Positions 1-11,000 are shown, counted from the first letter of the stretch. The stretch is 64,000 nucleotides of DNA from Pyropia haitanensis (GCA_008729055.1 SDUX01000002.1:6921485-6985484), one strand, 5' to 3'. Translations and numbers: made by a program. Notes: a model not told the origin generated them from the letters alone.

Positions 1-3000
1 CGTCATGGGGCGACCGGCGGCTGGTGCAGCGCGCCCATTGGGACGTCCTCAACGCCGGGGGGGGGGTCCAACCAGACGAAAAGGCAGCGGCGGGTGACGG
101 GGGCATCGCGACCAGGCCGCCGACCAGGGCGGGGGCGGGGAGGGGGCGGCGCGACTGACGCGGCGGGCGCGGTTGCAGCCGCGGGCAGCCGCGGTGCCGA
201 CCGCGGACAAGGAGGCGCAAACGCACCCACACCACGCGTCGCTGATTGCCGCTGCTGACCCAACCCAGGCAGTGTCGACGCGACTGTCTGGCCATTGGCG
301 CCATATGGCAGTGTTCTGACCGTCCGTGCCTGACAGTCGCAGTCAAGGCGATCGAAGAACCGGGTGAGCAATCCTGATCATCATTGCACAGGAGCAGGTA
401 AGTATATGGTGCTTCCTATATAGATTGGATGTTAACGGTACGTGAAGGTGCATGAAATCGCTGCGTGGACCAATGTAATCGCACCTGCACGTCCGACCAA
501 CAACTACTTTTTAGCGAAAGCACAGTAGTAGTACAACCTGTGGCTCGTGTTTCGGCGGATGCGCGAGAGTGCCTTTCGCTTGAACAGCGCGGGACTCTGC
601 GTTGGCCGTCGCAAGCCTCAGGCCGGCAGGCAATCCGTGGGTAGCGGCAGCAACCGCGGCTGTCGTTGCAAGCGTTGGGGGCATGGCGGGTGCTGGGGGC
701 TGCTGTGCCGCTGCCGCCGCCGTCCGTGGCGGTGGTCTCGGCGGCGGTCTGCGCACCCCCCGGCGGTCAGCGTCTGGGCGTCGGCAGCCGTCGCCGCCGC
801 CGCCGCCATCGACTGACGTCTGGACTCTGCCCTGACACGGAGCTGGCCTGAACGGCCCTGCTCCTGGCCAAGTTACCTGGTGCTCGCGGCGGCTCACCTG
901 GCACTTGCCGACGACGTTTTTCCTGGCGATGGTGCCCCCTCCCGCCCGCCCGCGGGCGGCGGCGGCTCCCAACCGGCGACCTGTGCGACGGTGTGCCGCG
1001 TGGAGGCGCCCGTCTCGGTGCCGACCAAGGTGGCCGCCGCGGTCGCCTACCGTTGCACCCTGTGGCGCCCTGTTTTCCCTGCGCGTCGGTGCGCCCCTGC
1101 AGACGGGATGGAGCGGCTGCTGGACCACCTGTGGACGGGGGAGGGCGTCAGCCCGACGACCGTGACCGGCTGCGGGCGGCGTTATCGCACGGCTGAGGCC
1201 AAGACGGGGATCCTCCTGCGGCTGGCGAGCGGCCCGTCGCTGTCGGGTGACGGGCGCGAACGTGCTGGTGTGGGGGGGCGGCGCCGGCGCTTGGGCCCGG
1301 GGCTGCCGCCGCCTTGCCAGTGCGGGCGCGTGTCCAGGACGCGTGGCGCCGCTCGGGCTTGGCCTTCCCGCGCCGCCGTCCCTGCGCGGCTGGTGCCCGC
1401 GGCTGTAGCCGTTGCCACCGACGCGGCTGTGGGGGGTTTCATGTGCGGGGGGGGAGTCGCGCTGGCGCAGCTCCACGCGTCTGTCGCGGCGCCTGTGGCG
1501 TCGCCGTCGCTGACGGCCGCGGCGGTGGCGACGGCGCGGGCGGTAGCGGGTGAGAGTGCGTTTGAGAACGACGCGGAGTTCCTGTCGGGGCGGCTCGTCT
1601 CTCTGTGTCCGCCCCCCACCGGCGCTGCCGCGCATGGCGGTCGCCCGCGGCGGGCGACGGTCGGCTGTGGTTGCCGGCGCGGCGGCATGGTAGGTGCGTT
1701 CCCCCTCGCTTCCCCCCCCCGCCCAATGGCGCCCCGCTCTTGCCCGACGCCGACGGTCCCCGACAGGGGGCGTGGTCGGTGACGGTTGCTGCCGCGGGGA
1801 AAGACGGCCGCCCCGCCGTGGTTGCATACGCTCAGCGGAAGGGGGGGAGGGGGCGCGCGTCATGGAGCGGCGGACGCGGTGCGTGTGGCCGCGACGCCTC
1901 TTCGTGGGGGGGGCCGAGCGGCTTGCGATGCGGGGCGGTGGTGGATGGGGACGATGACGAGGGCGGGGGGGGGGGGGCGGGGGATGCCTGCGGGGGTGGC
2001 ATCGGACGGCGCGAACAGGTCGATGGGGGGGCAGTGGTGGGGGGCGTCCCCCCACCCCGCTCGAAAATCCCCAATGGCCGCTGGGCCTCGGACCGGACGG
2101 CGCGCCTCCCGCACGGCGCGGCGTGCGTTGGGGTGGTGCGCCCGACGCGCGGCCGCCCGGCGGCTGCCGCCGCGACGCCGGCTCGGGTGCTGGGCGGCGG
2201 CGGCTTTGACGGCGGCGGCGGCGGCGGGGGTGGCCGCTGCCCGTGTGGCCGCGGGGGTGGCACCCAGCCGGTGGGCGGCGGGGAAAGGCGGGGGCAATTG
2301 GGAGGGAAGGACGCAAGGGGGGGGAAGGGGTGTGGGGGTGGGGGGGGGAAGCGGCAGGGGGGGTGTGTGCAGACGAGGACCGTGGCTAGCACAGGGGGCA
2401 TCACGGCGCGCGGGGGGCGGGGGGGGGGGAGCGGCGCGGCGGGGGGGGACGGTGCCCGCGCGGCGACAGACGCGGCGCGGCCGGCCACTTTGCCACACGG
2501 CGCTGATGAGGGCGAGCGTCGGACGCTGGCGTCGGCGGTGGCGGCCGGCCGTGGGGGCGGCGACCGGGCGGAGAGCTGGGGGGCGGCCGCGGGCGTGGGC
2601 GGCCGCCGAGCGGGGTTCCCAACGCGGAGGGGGGGGGGGGGGGGGCGCTAGTAGCTAAGGGACGCCCGCACGCGCGCGCGCGGCGGGAGGCGCCCGCGCT
2701 GCCGCGGCGGACGACGCCCGCGGCCGGGCGGGGCCCCCACCAATGGCCACGAGCCGCGGCCGCGCACGCGCGGCGGTGGGGTGCGGGCCCCGCGTGGCGA
2801 CCGCGCCGCGGGCGACCGCGTCGCCGCCCGGCGCGCGCCGGCGCGGCGTTGCCGACGCGACCGCCGCGGGCTGCCGCCGTCAGCGGCCGGCCGCGGGCCC
2901 CGCTGGCCGCCGCCGCCGCCGCCGCCGCCGGGGGGGTCCGCGGCGCGCCCGGCCAGAGCCGCGGCCGCCGCGGAGAGCCGCGGCGCGCGCGCGCGGGGGG

Positions 3001-3677
3001 GGGGGGGCACGCGGACCCCCCCCCCCCCCCACCCCCGCGGCGCGCGCGGGTGCGCCCCGCCGCGGTGGGGCGCCCCGCCCCGCCGGCGTGGCGGCGGCCG
3101 CCGCGCCGCCGCGCCGCGCGCGCGCGCGCGCGCGCGGGGCGGTGGCCGACGGGAGCGCGCTGGCGGGATTGCTACGCGTAGGCGCCCCCCAGCCCATTGC
3201 GTGGATGCGCTGCCAAGGCGTTCCCGCCGCGACGCGCGCGGGCCCCCCACCCGGCGGGGCGGTGCCGCGGCGGCGCGCGCGCCGCCGCGGCTGCCGCCGC
3301 CCCGCTGGCCGTGCTCCCTCCCCCCCCCGCGCACGCGCCGCTGCACCCGCCGGCCGCCCACCCCACCCGCCGCGACGGCGGCAGCGTGCCGCGGCGGCGG
3401 TCGGGCGGCGCGGCGGTGGCGGCGGGCGTCCCGTGCGATAGGGGCGGCGCGGCGGCAACGGGCGCGAGGACCGCCGCCGCCGCCGCCGCCGCCCCGCGCG
3501 CCACCGTGGGGTGACGCCCGTGACGCGCGTGGCTGGCGCGGGATGGGTAGGGTGGCGGGGCGGCGGGGGGGGCGGGGGGGGGGGGGGGGTGGGGGGATGG
3601 GGCGCGCGGGGGCGCTCAAGCGACAGGAGGGGCAGCGTCGGGCGCGAGGACCGCTGATGCCGCCGCCGCGCGAGGAC

Positions 3678-3692
3678 CGCCGCCGCCACCAC

Positions 3693-3737
<45 letters not shown>
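3678..3737. repeat. (CCG)n trinucleotide microsatellite
   Basis: About 20 CCG units, slightly interrupted by CAC at the 5' end (around 3686-3697) and grading into CGCGCG at the 3' end. It lies about 330 bases upstream of the haloperoxidase-like start codon and reads as poly-Arg, poly-Ala or poly-Pro in the six frames, which explains the spurious open frames there. Confidence 0.9.
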
Positions 3738-3831
3738 GCGCGCGCGGCGCGTAGCGGGCGCGGGCAGCATAAAGCGGCGCCGCTGCCGGGCAGGGGAAGG
3801 AGGGGTGAAGCAACAGCCTACCGTAGCAGCG

Positions 3832-4009
3832 GCAGTGGGACGCTGACGACGGCAGCGGCGACGACAGCGGCAGTGACCGCGGCGGCGGCAGCGGCAGCGG
3901 CAGTGACAGTGACAGCGACAGTGACCACGGCAGCGGCAGCGGCAGCGGCAGTGACCACAGCGGCGGCAGCGGCAGCGGCAGTGACAGCGGCAGCGGCAGC
4001 TGCGAGTGG
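3832..4009. repeat. Degenerate hexanucleotide GRCAGY repeat tract
   Basis: About 180 bases built from units of the form GGCAGC, GGCAGT, GACAGC and GACAGT with occasional GACGAC or GACCAC units. Larger blocks recur, such as the GCGGCAGCGGCAGCGGCAGT string. It ends about 60 bases before the ATG of the next gene and so lies in its 5' flank or leader. It is low-complexity slippage sequence and no protein is inferred from it. Confidence 0.85.
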
Positions 4010-4066
4010 GGTGCCCGCCCGCGTGGCCAGCCGGCCGCCGCCCCCCCCACCCCCCTCCCCACCACC

Positions 4067-5950
4067 ATGGCTCGGACGGTGGCGGCCGCCACCGCCACCG
4101 CCGCGGCGGTGCTGCTGGTGGTGGTGGTGCTGCTGACCCCCCCCCCGGGCGCGTACGGCCAAGACGCGGCGGCGGCCGGCGCGCTCGGCGGCCTGCCCCT
4201 CGACCGCCTCCGCTTCCCGCCCGTCTTTCTCCGCCTCATCCAGGCGACCGTCGACGCGCAGGCGGCGGTGGCGGCCGCGGGCGCCACGCCCGCCGAGGCG
4301 CCGTTTGGCTTCCGCACCAACGCCGCCGTCCTTGCCGCCGCGTTTGACTGCGTCGGCGCGTACGCCACCAACGGGCGGCGGTACCGCAACTCGTGGGGGG
4401 AGGCCGCTGACGGCCCCGGCGCACCGGCGGCAGCGGCGGCGCGCGTGGGTGACGGCAATGGCGACGGCGACGGCAGCGGCGGCGGCGACGACGACGGCGT
4501 CGACGGCGACGATGCCATGGCGCTGTGCGTCGTCTCGTCGGCGGCGCGGCTGGCGGTGCACCTTGGCCTCGGGGACCAGCTGTACACAGCGCTGGGAGAA
4601 GGGCCAGGGGCGGTGACGCTGCCCCGCGACGGCGACGCCGGCTGCGCCGCCGCCGCCGCGGCGGGCCCGGCGTGCGTCGGCCTCGCCGTCGCCAACCGGC
4701 GCATCGACGCGCACCTGCGGCGGGATGGGATGAACCAGGACGGCACGGCGGGGTTGCCCGCCGGCGCGCCGCCGCGGCCGTTTGCCGACGCGGTCACCGG
4801 CTACGCGCCCGTCAACTGGCCGGGCCGGGTGTCGCGGCTGACGCGGTGGGTGCCGCTCGTCGAGGCGGACGCCGCCGCCCCGGGCACGTACACCGCGCAG
4901 ACGGTCATCGCGCCGCAGACCGCCGCGGCGGCGCCGGTGATCGTGCCGCCCGCCGCCCTCGCTGGGCTGTCGGTGCCGCCGCCCTACCCGGCGGCGGCGG
5001 CGTACGGGCCCGACTTTCGGTGCCCCGCCGCCGACGGCAGCGGCGGCGGCAATGGCAGCAGCGCCGCCGACCCCGACAACCTGTGTGGGCAGGCGTCGGC
5101 CGTGCTCGCCGCGTCCACCAACCTCACCGAGGCACAGGCGGTCATGGTCAGCCTGTTTGACAACAAGGGCTCCTCCATCGCGCGGTACCCGCTGGTGCTG
5201 GCGGCCGCCACCAACGCCTCCCTCGCCGACTACCTCACCTGGGAGTACCTGCTCAACGGCGCCGTCTGGGACGCGACGACCGTCGTGTGGCGCGAAAAGG
5301 TCCGCCACGACGCGGTGCGGCCGGCGTCGCTGCTGCCAACCATCCTCGCCGCCGACCCGGCGGGGGCGGCCTTCACCCCCGCCATCCGCACCATGCCACA
5401 CCAAGAGTACCCGTCCCAGTCGGCGACCGTCTGCACCGTCGTCATGGGCCTGCTCGGCCACCTCGCGGGCGGGCGGCGGTTCCCACTCGCGCTGCCCCTC
5501 GCCGCGGACGCGGTCGCGCCCGGCGTGCCGCGCGCGCCACGGACGCTCGACTGGGACAGCCCCGCGGCGGTCGCGCGCGCGTGTGGCGACAGCCGCGTCT
5601 GGGGCGGCCTCCACTTCCCGCCCGCCGTCGCGGCGGGCGCCGCGCTCGGCGACCGCGTCGCCGCCGCGGCGCTGCGGGTGGTCGCGTGCCGCGCGCCGGG
5701 CACGCCGGGGCTGCCGCCGTGTGAGGAGGAGGCGGCGGAGGAGACCGGGGGGGGGGGGGGGGTGCCAACGCATACGTGGCGGGGGGGGGTGGCGACGACG
5801 CACACGCGGCGGGGGGGGGGGGGGGGGGGGGGGGGGGGACGGCGTGGACGGGTATGGGTACGGCGGCACCGGCGGGGAGGCGGCGCACACAGGAGACTGC
5901 TGACCGCGGCAGGTCCCCCCGCCACCGTCGTCGGGGCGGTAGACACGTAG
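4067..5950 (+). CDS. Vanadium-dependent haloperoxidase-like secreted protein (PAP2 superfamily)
   Basis: Single exon, 627 aa. The start was chosen for its strong context (CCACCATGG) and because it opens a signal peptide: a hydrophobic Leu/Val stretch at residues 16-24 ends near a GAYGQ cleavage-like site. The vanadate-pocket layout of haloperoxidases is visible in order. K411...RP (418-419) fits K-x6-RP. EYPSQSA at 447-453 occupies the PSGHA motif. SRVWGGLH at 509-516 fits R-x3-G-x-H, with R510 and H516. The usual catalytic His of the middle motif is Ser452 here, so halide-oxidising activity is uncertain; a phosphatase-like or divergent peroxidase activity is possible. Secretion or apoplastic location is inferred from the signal peptide. 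The last ~75 residues follow a 15-G run (5748-5762) and a ~29-G run (5810-5838), so the C-terminus is unreliable; with one extra base in a G run the frame would instead end near 5903. Confidence 0.72.
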   Translation: MARTVAAATATAAAVLLVVVVLLTPPPGAYGQDAAAAGALGGLPLDRLRFPPVFLRLIQATVDAQAAVAAAGATPAEAPFGFRTNAAVLAAAFDCVGAYATNGRRYRNSWGEAADGPGAPAAAAARVGDGNGDGDGSGGGDDDGVDGDDAMALCVVSSAARLAVHLGLGDQLYTALGEGPGAVTLPRDGDAGCAAAAAAGPACVGLAVANRRIDAHLRRDGMNQDGTAGLPAGAPPRPFADAVTGYAPVNWPGRVSRLTRWVPLVEADAAAPGTYTAQTVIAPQTAAAAPVIVPPAALAGLSVPPPYPAAAAYGPDFRCPAADGSGGGNGSSAADPDNLCGQASAVLAASTNLTEAQAVMVSLFDNKGSSIARYPLVLAAATNASLADYLTWEYLLNGAVWDATTVVWREKVRHDAVRPASLLPTILAADPAGAAFTPAIRTMPHQEYPSQSATVCTVVMGLLGHLAGGRRFPLALPLAADAVAPGVPRAPRTLDWDSPAAVARACGDSRVWGGLHFPPAVAAGAALGDRVAAAALRVVACRAPGTPGLPPCEEEAAEETGGGGGVPTHTWRGGVATTHTRRGGGGGGGGGRRGRVWVRRHRRGGGAHRRLLTAAGPPATVVGAVDT

Positions 5951-7354
5951 AGCCAGCGTTTGAACCAAGTGCGACGAACACCATCGGTAAGGAACAGGGG
6001 CGACCGCAGTGACGACGCGCCGTTTGTGCGCGTCGCGGCCGACACGCGCGGCGCGGCGAGCGGCCGGCCAACCCGTTGCGGCAAAAACAGGGTGGCATCT
6101 CGACCGTCGAGCCACCTGGCGCGAGCGCGCGTCCGAGGGCCGCCGCCGCCTGCCGCTACCGCCGCCCCTCTGCCGGTGACGCACGCGGCAGGGCTCACAG
6201 CCACCATCGAGCGGGCGCCCCGCCCTGGCGCTACGCCCACTGCGCGCGCGGAACGGAACCGCACCAGGCGCACGCCCCCACGGGTCAGGGCAGAGCACCG
6301 TGGCGAGAAGAGCGGGACGTAGCGGCCAGCAAACACGGACGCCAACCAAACCCGCATCGCGCCGGCACGGGACGCGAGGCGTCCGCCCCGCCGACGCGGC
6401 CAACACACAGCCGACGCCGCGCCCCACGCCCAGACACCCGACTCGATGGGTGCCCGCCAGCGTGCCAGCGGCAGCGAGGGAGCCGGGTCGAGCGCCAAGC
6501 CCACCCGCCACCTCCTTCTCTTGCTCGACGACGGCCGTGACGACGGCGCCGTTGTGGCAGGACGAGCCCGACGGCCCGGCCGCGCGCCGGCCGCGGGCGG
6601 CGTGTGGGGGCGGCGCTGCCGTCGCGTCGCCGCCGCGGGCGGCGGGAGTGGGGGTGGGGGTGGCGACGGCGACGGCGGGCGGAGGGGTGTCGGCGAGCAG
6701 GCAGCGCCATGCAACAACGGCCTCGAGGACGACCAAGATGTCTTGCAACAGACGGAGATACCAAAAAAAAAACACGGCAAGGCCGCTCATCCCAACAAAG
6801 GCGCCACCCGACGCGCCCACGCCGCGGCACAAGGGGGCACAACGGCGCGCACCCGGGAGCGACCGCCGGGCAAGAGTGGCCATCGAAATTTCGCTCACGC
6901 GTTTTCGATGCGGTGATTGTGTGGGGAACCGCCCGTTGCATTCGTCTGCGTCGGCTGCCCCGCCTCCTGGGGACGCGCGCTCTCCCCCCCCCCGCGGCGG
7001 CAGCCGCGCGGCCAAGTCCATGAGCCGCCCGCCGCGGCGCTCCCGCCGCGGCACCCGCGCGGGCCGCGTTGCGTGCGCCGCTCGTCTGCGCCATGGCCGC
7101 CCGGCCGCCGCGTGGCGCCGCGCCGAGGGGGCACCCCGCGCCGCCGCCGTGGCCACCGACCGCGGCGGCTGCTCCGCCCCCCCTGATCTCTGACGCGGCG
7201 CCGCCCCCTCCTCGCCAGTGTGCACAACGTCGACGGTGGGCCCCTACCTGGTGCACGGGTTCCTCCCCTCCCACGCCCCTCGTGGTGCCATTGTCTTGCT
7301 CTCTTTTTCTCTTTTCACGCCTGCTCGCTCTCCCCCTGGTGCGCGCCCACCGCC
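5951..7354. other. Intergenic, no gene seen
   Basis: No supportable gene. Overlapping low-complexity frames occur on both strands. A short A10 tract lies at about 6763-6772. The last 60 bases (about 7290-7330) are strongly pyrimidine-rich (runs of CT and T) just ahead of the next ATG and probably belong to the promoter or leader of the 7355 gene. Confidence 0.55.
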
Positions 7355-8743
7355 ATGGCTGAGGAGGCCCTCGCCGGCCTCGAGGCGCTCGCCCGACAGC
7401 TGGGCGTCTCGGACCTAACCCCCATCCTCCGCCGCGTCGCCGCCCGCCTCGCCACCGACGTTGGCGCGCCCGTCACGGCACTCCGTGGCCGCCTCGCCGC
7501 CGCCGTCGACGCCGCGCGGGGCCTCGGCGCCGACCTCACCGCCGCCGCCGCCGCCCTCCCCGCCGAGGTGCGCGCCCTCCCCGACGCCGCGGGCGTCGGC
7601 GGCTCCGTGCTGACGACCGACCTGCCACGGGCGGCGGGCGCGCTGGCCGCCGCCGCCGCCGCTGCCGCGGCCGAGCCGTCCAGCCTCTACCCGCGCGTCA
7701 AGTGCTGTGGCGTCGCGCCGGGCGGCGCGGCGGGCGGGCGGGTGGACCCGTCGTCGGTGGCCAAGTTTGCGGCGCGGCACGGCGCGCTGCTGGGCGCCCT
7801 CGACTCGGCCGTGGGGGGGGCGTCGGCCGACGCCACGGCACCCCGGTCGGGCGGGGCGACCAAGACGCCGCCGCCCGCGTCGGCGGCGGAGCTCGTCCAG
7901 ACCGTCACGGGGGACATGGCGGCGGTGATGGCGCCCGTCACGACGGCGACCACCGCCCTCACCGCCTCCCGCGCACGCCTCGACGGCGTGTCCACGTCGG
8001 TGACCGCGACCGCGACCACCGCCTCGGCAACGGTAGCGCGGCTGGGCGACTCGGCGGCCGCGGCGGCGACCGCGCTGGCGGCCGTTGCCGCCGCCGTCGC
8101 CGGCGGCACCATCACCGCCGCCGCCCTGCGCGACGCGTCAGCAGCGGCGGCGGCGGTGGGCGACGCGGCGGGCCCGCTCACCGAAACCGTCACCGCCGCC
8201 CGCGGGGCGGCGGGGGAGCTCGCCGCCGCGCGGTCCGACCTGGGCGCCGCCGTCGAGTCGCTCGCCGCGGACGGCACCGCCCTGGGCGGCCGCGCCGCCG
8301 ACGCCGCGACGCGGCTGCCCGCCGCGGCGGCGGCGCTGCGCCAGTTCCTGGTGCCGACGGGGGTGCGGGCGCTGGTGCTGGCGCCCGCCGACGAGCTGTC
8401 CGCCCTCACCGACGCGGTCGACGGCGTGCGGGCGGTGCTGCCGGCCGATGCGGGTGACGTGCGGCAGCGGCTGGCGGCCGCGCCGGCTGTGACGCGGCTG
8501 GCGGCGCTCGCGGCGACGGCGGAGGGGGTGGCGGCAGAGCCGGCGGCGGTGGCGGCGGCGGTCGCCGACGGCCGTCTCGCGGAGCAGCTGGCCACCGCGG
8601 TGCGGGCGGCGGTGGCGGACGCGACCGACGAGCTCCGGTCGCTCGTCGCGGCGGACGCGACGGCCAAGGCGCAGGCGGTGGCCGATACGGCCAAGCAGCA
8701 GCTGGGCAGCGTCGCCGGGGGGCTGCTGGGCTCCTTTTTCTAG
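7355..8743 (+). CDS. Ala-rich helical protein of unknown function
   Basis: Single exon, 462 aa. The frame is open from 7220, but the ATG at 7355 is preferred: its context is CCGCCATGG, and residues after it are well behaved whereas those before it read as pyrimidine-rich leader. The protein is soluble-looking, with no signal peptide or obvious membrane span. It is dominated by Ala with regularly spaced Leu, Val, Asp and Arg (for example LPAEVRALPDAAGVGG and AVAAAVADGRLAEQLATAV), suggesting long amphipathic helices or a coiled coil resembling the helical rods of apolipoprotein- or MCP-like proteins. The only Cys pair is in a YPRVKCCGVAPGG segment near residue 115. A G/V-rich GLLGSFF tail ends the protein. 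I recognise no family. The gene converges with the DUF1499 gene on the opposite strand. Confidence 0.6.
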   Translation: MAEEALAGLEALARQLGVSDLTPILRRVAARLATDVGAPVTALRGRLAAAVDAARGLGADLTAAAAALPAEVRALPDAAGVGGSVLTTDLPRAAGALAAAAAAAAAEPSSLYPRVKCCGVAPGGAAGGRVDPSSVAKFAARHGALLGALDSAVGGASADATAPRSGGATKTPPPASAAELVQTVTGDMAAVMAPVTTATTALTASRARLDGVSTSVTATATTASATVARLGDSAAAAATALAAVAAAVAGGTITAAALRDASAAAAAVGDAAGPLTETVTAARGAAGELAAARSDLGAAVESLAADGTALGGRAADAATRLPAAAAALRQFLVPTGVRALVLAPADELSALTDAVDGVRAVLPADAGDVRQRLAAAPAVTRLAALAATAEGVAAEPAAVAAAVADGRLAEQLATAVRAAVADATDELRSLVAADATAKAQAVADTAKQQLGSVAGGLLGSFF

Positions 8744-9184
8744 GCTGGTGCCTGCTTTTGCGCTCATTTCTTTTTTTTATTGGCACTTGCGGATGGGGTC
8801 ACTCGCGGGTAGGCTGTGCTCGTGGCGAGGTCGTTAGCGTGGGCAATGCCGCAAGCGGCCGCGGCGCAGGTGATGGCGGCTGGCTGGCTGACTAGCCTCA
8901 GGTGTGCCGCTGGGCTGGGCTCATCGTCGGATGCTCCCGCGCCCAGCGGGTGTGCCGCCGCCTGGGCCAGTAGCTGGCCCACGCACGCACCCCCACGTGC
9001 CACACTGGTCCGAGACGTGGCGGCGTGCTCTTCTCCTTCCTGATGCCTGCATTTCGACGCCGGTGCGTGTGCTGCCACTCTGAACGCATGTCTTGGCCCA
9101 ACCGTTGTCCCTCCCCCACCGCCTCTGCTTTATTCCCACCCTCCCCCTCTGTCTGCCCGCCGCCCCCTCTCGACAGGACCAGCC
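8744..9184. other. Convergent 3' flanks
   Basis: Non-coding stretch between two convergent stop codons (8743 on plus, 9187-9185 on minus). It contains a T-rich segment at about 8770-8780 just after the plus-strand stop and pyrimidine-rich sequence at 9110-9170, which on the minus strand is purine-rich 3' flank. No RNA gene or repeat is seen. Confidence 0.5.
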
Positions 9185-10090
9185 TTAAAAGATGGTATAC
9201 CCCGACAGCTCCGTCCAGTCCAGCGCCGTCCGCACGCGGGTCAGGTGGTCCAGGTTGGCGCCCAGGTCCCCCAGCGGCGCCTGGAACGGGTAGATGTAGC
9301 GGACCTCCTGGGAGCAACTGCGGAACGTGACGATCCCGTCGCCCGGCACAAACAGGAACTCGACAACGTCGACGACGCCCTTGGGGAAGCCCGGCCACTC
9401 GGACCGCACGTACCGCTTGGCGTCGTCGACCGCCACCACCCGCGGCGCGCCCTGGCCGCCCGCCTCCTCCAGCCGCGCCAGCAGCGCCTTGAGCGACGCC
9501 CACGCGACCGCCTCGTCGCCCGTCGCGCTCTGCCACGTCCAGGGGGGAGCAAACTTGGACGGGTTCCGCACCGACGTCGACGACAGGCACGACGCGTCGC
9601 CGACGCACTGCTGGAGGCTGCCCTTGCGCAGGCCGTAGCTGCCGCCGCCGTCCGCGGGGGGGGCCCACACGGGGCGACCCGCCGCGGGCGCGCTAGCCGC
9701 CGCGGGCGCGTCGGTGGTCGCGCTGGGTGCCGCGGCGGCTGCGGCTGCGGCCACGTCGGGGGCGGCCGCCAGGACGCCCCCAAACAGCAGCGCCGCGGCA
9801 AAGAGGGCGGCAACGCTGCCGCCGACCGCGGCGGCGGCGGCGGGGGGGGGCACCGGCCGTGCCGCCGTCACCCGCGAACCGCTGTCGCTGGGCCCCTCCC
9901 CCGCGACGCGCATGTGCGAGGGGGCGGGGGTGGTGGCCTGCCGGGCGGCCGCCGCCAACGGCCGTCGCCGGCACCCCGCAGCCGGGGACGGGGACCGGGC
10001 GCCGACGGCGGGGAGGGCGGCGGCGCGTCGCGCCGCGGGGGTGCCGGCAGCGGGCGGCGCAAAGGCCGCCACCAGCGCCCGTGGGGCCAT
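9185..10090 (-). CDS. Plastid-targeted DUF1499 family protein
   Basis: Single exon, 301 aa; ATG at 10090-10088, TAA at 9187-9185. Residues 1-60 are Ala/Arg/Pro-rich like a plastid transit peptide. Residues 86-120 form a hydrophobic Ala/Leu/Gly segment ending in Ala repeats, compatible with a thylakoid-lumen signal or a membrane anchor. The DUF1499 domain covers about 160-292: the CLSS Cys motif (168-171), a central helix (DEAVAWASLKALLARLEEAG), RYVRSEW, the acidic DVVEFLFVP motif (241-249), ITFRSCS-like sequence (VTFRSCS, 254-260) and the closing LGDLGANLDHLTRVRTALD. This family is found in proteobacteria, cyanobacteria and algal or plant plastids, and its biochemical role is not established. 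A thylakoid location is inference from the bipartite leader. Confidence 0.82.
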   Translation of the reverse strand: MAPRALVAAFAPPAAGTPAARRAAALPAVGARSPSPAAGCRRRPLAAAARQATTPAPSHMRVAGEGPSDSGSRVTAARPVPPPAAAAAVGGSVAALFAAALLFGGVLAAAPDVAAAAAAAAPSATTDAPAAASAPAAGRPVWAPPADGGGSYGLRKGSLQQCVGDASCLSSTSVRNPSKFAPPWTWQSATGDEAVAWASLKALLARLEEAGGQGAPRVVAVDDAKRYVRSEWPGFPKGVVDVVEFLFVPGDGIVTFRSCSQEVRYIYPFQAPLGDLGANLDHLTRVRTALDWTELSGYTIF

Positions 10091-11000
10091 GGGGAGGGAT
10101 GGGGGGGGGTGGGGGGAGAGGAGATGGTAAGCGAGGGGAAAGGGGAAGACAAAGGAAAAGTGGAGCGGAAAAGAGGAGCGCGTCCGCAGCCGTCCCGCGG
10201 GACACGGGAGGGGAACAGATGGATCGCTCGCAGGTCCACGGGGCGATGGTTGGCGAGGGGGCGGGCCGGGGGGGGGCGGGATGGGGAGGTGGCCGGGCGG
10301 ATTGCCCCGAATGTGTCGTGGGAGATGTGCGGCTGCGCGGGGCGAATGGAACGGGCGAGTTGAAGCGACCAAGATCGCCCGGTCACACTTGAAAGCTGGA
10401 ACGTTGGCGCGCCCGAGAGGAGACACCGACGGTGTCGGTACAGTATCACACCGTGGCCCATTGGAGCAGGTTCCAAGCTGGGAATGGGTCCCCACGGTGC
10501 CAAAAATCGGGCATCGAAGTGACTATTTTCGTACCCCCGTGTGTTTCTTTTCCGTGGCGCCGCACCTACGCGGGCCGTGACGGGGGGGTCACCCACGAGG
10601 GATAAAATAGAACGCGCTGCAGGCTGCACTGACGAGCGTCACGCACACAGTACACGCCCACGAAATAAACCGCCACGACAGAAACCTATCAGGCCCAGCC
10701 CCCTCTGGACTCGCCCATCCAACGCGCACGTCTCGCTCCCCATCCGCCTAGCTCTCACCCCCCTCCTAGCACACAACACCAGCGTCCCCACAAAGACAAG
10801 ACGCCCTCACCGCTCTGGCCGTGCCACCGCTGTGCCCCCATTGCGCACAGTCGTCCATGCGGTGTGTGTGAGAGGGCAGCCGCCCACCAGGCACAACAGA
10901 ACCTCCGTAACCAACCCTCCTGCTCGGTCCACCACAGCAGAACGGAAAAAAAGCACCTCTCCATCGTTTCACAACCCCCCCCGGGCACTCGCCCCCCGCT
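10091..11000. other. Upstream region of the DUF1499 gene
   Basis: About 900 bases between the DUF1499 start (10090, minus) and the stop of the next minus-strand gene (11001). Composition is more balanced than in most intergenic parts of the window. A polypurine stretch at 10085-10190 (GGGGAAAGGGGAAGACAAAGG type) is the pyrimidine-rich leader of the DUF1499 gene when read on the minus strand. No gene or RNA is supported. Confidence 0.5.

Larger units (their letters stand above)
1..4066. other. GC-rich low-complexity region, no supported gene
   Basis: I find no supportable gene here. Long open frames exist on both strands (for example 511-2316 on minus and 1605-2651 on plus), but their translations are Arg/Pro/Gly/Ala runs with no domain, and several overlap each other in different frames, which is what extreme GC content produces. 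Positions 370-540 are locally AT-richer and include a perfect splice-donor-like string (CAGGTAAGT) near 392-400, so an exon of a gene running in from outside cannot be excluded. Long G runs occur at 1967-1977, 2630-2646 and 2997-3007. The last 400 bases hold the two simple repeats listed separately. Confidence 0.6.

Noticed and set aside
3..371. 122-codon minus-strand frame at the left edge
   Set aside because: No recognisable domain; the terminal stop and mixed composition do not distinguish it from chance.
511..2316. 601-codon open frame on minus, overlapped by plus-strand frames of 300-350 codons
   Set aside because: Arg/Pro/Gly low complexity with no domain; frames on both strands are equally long, as expected from GC-rich DNA with few stop codons.
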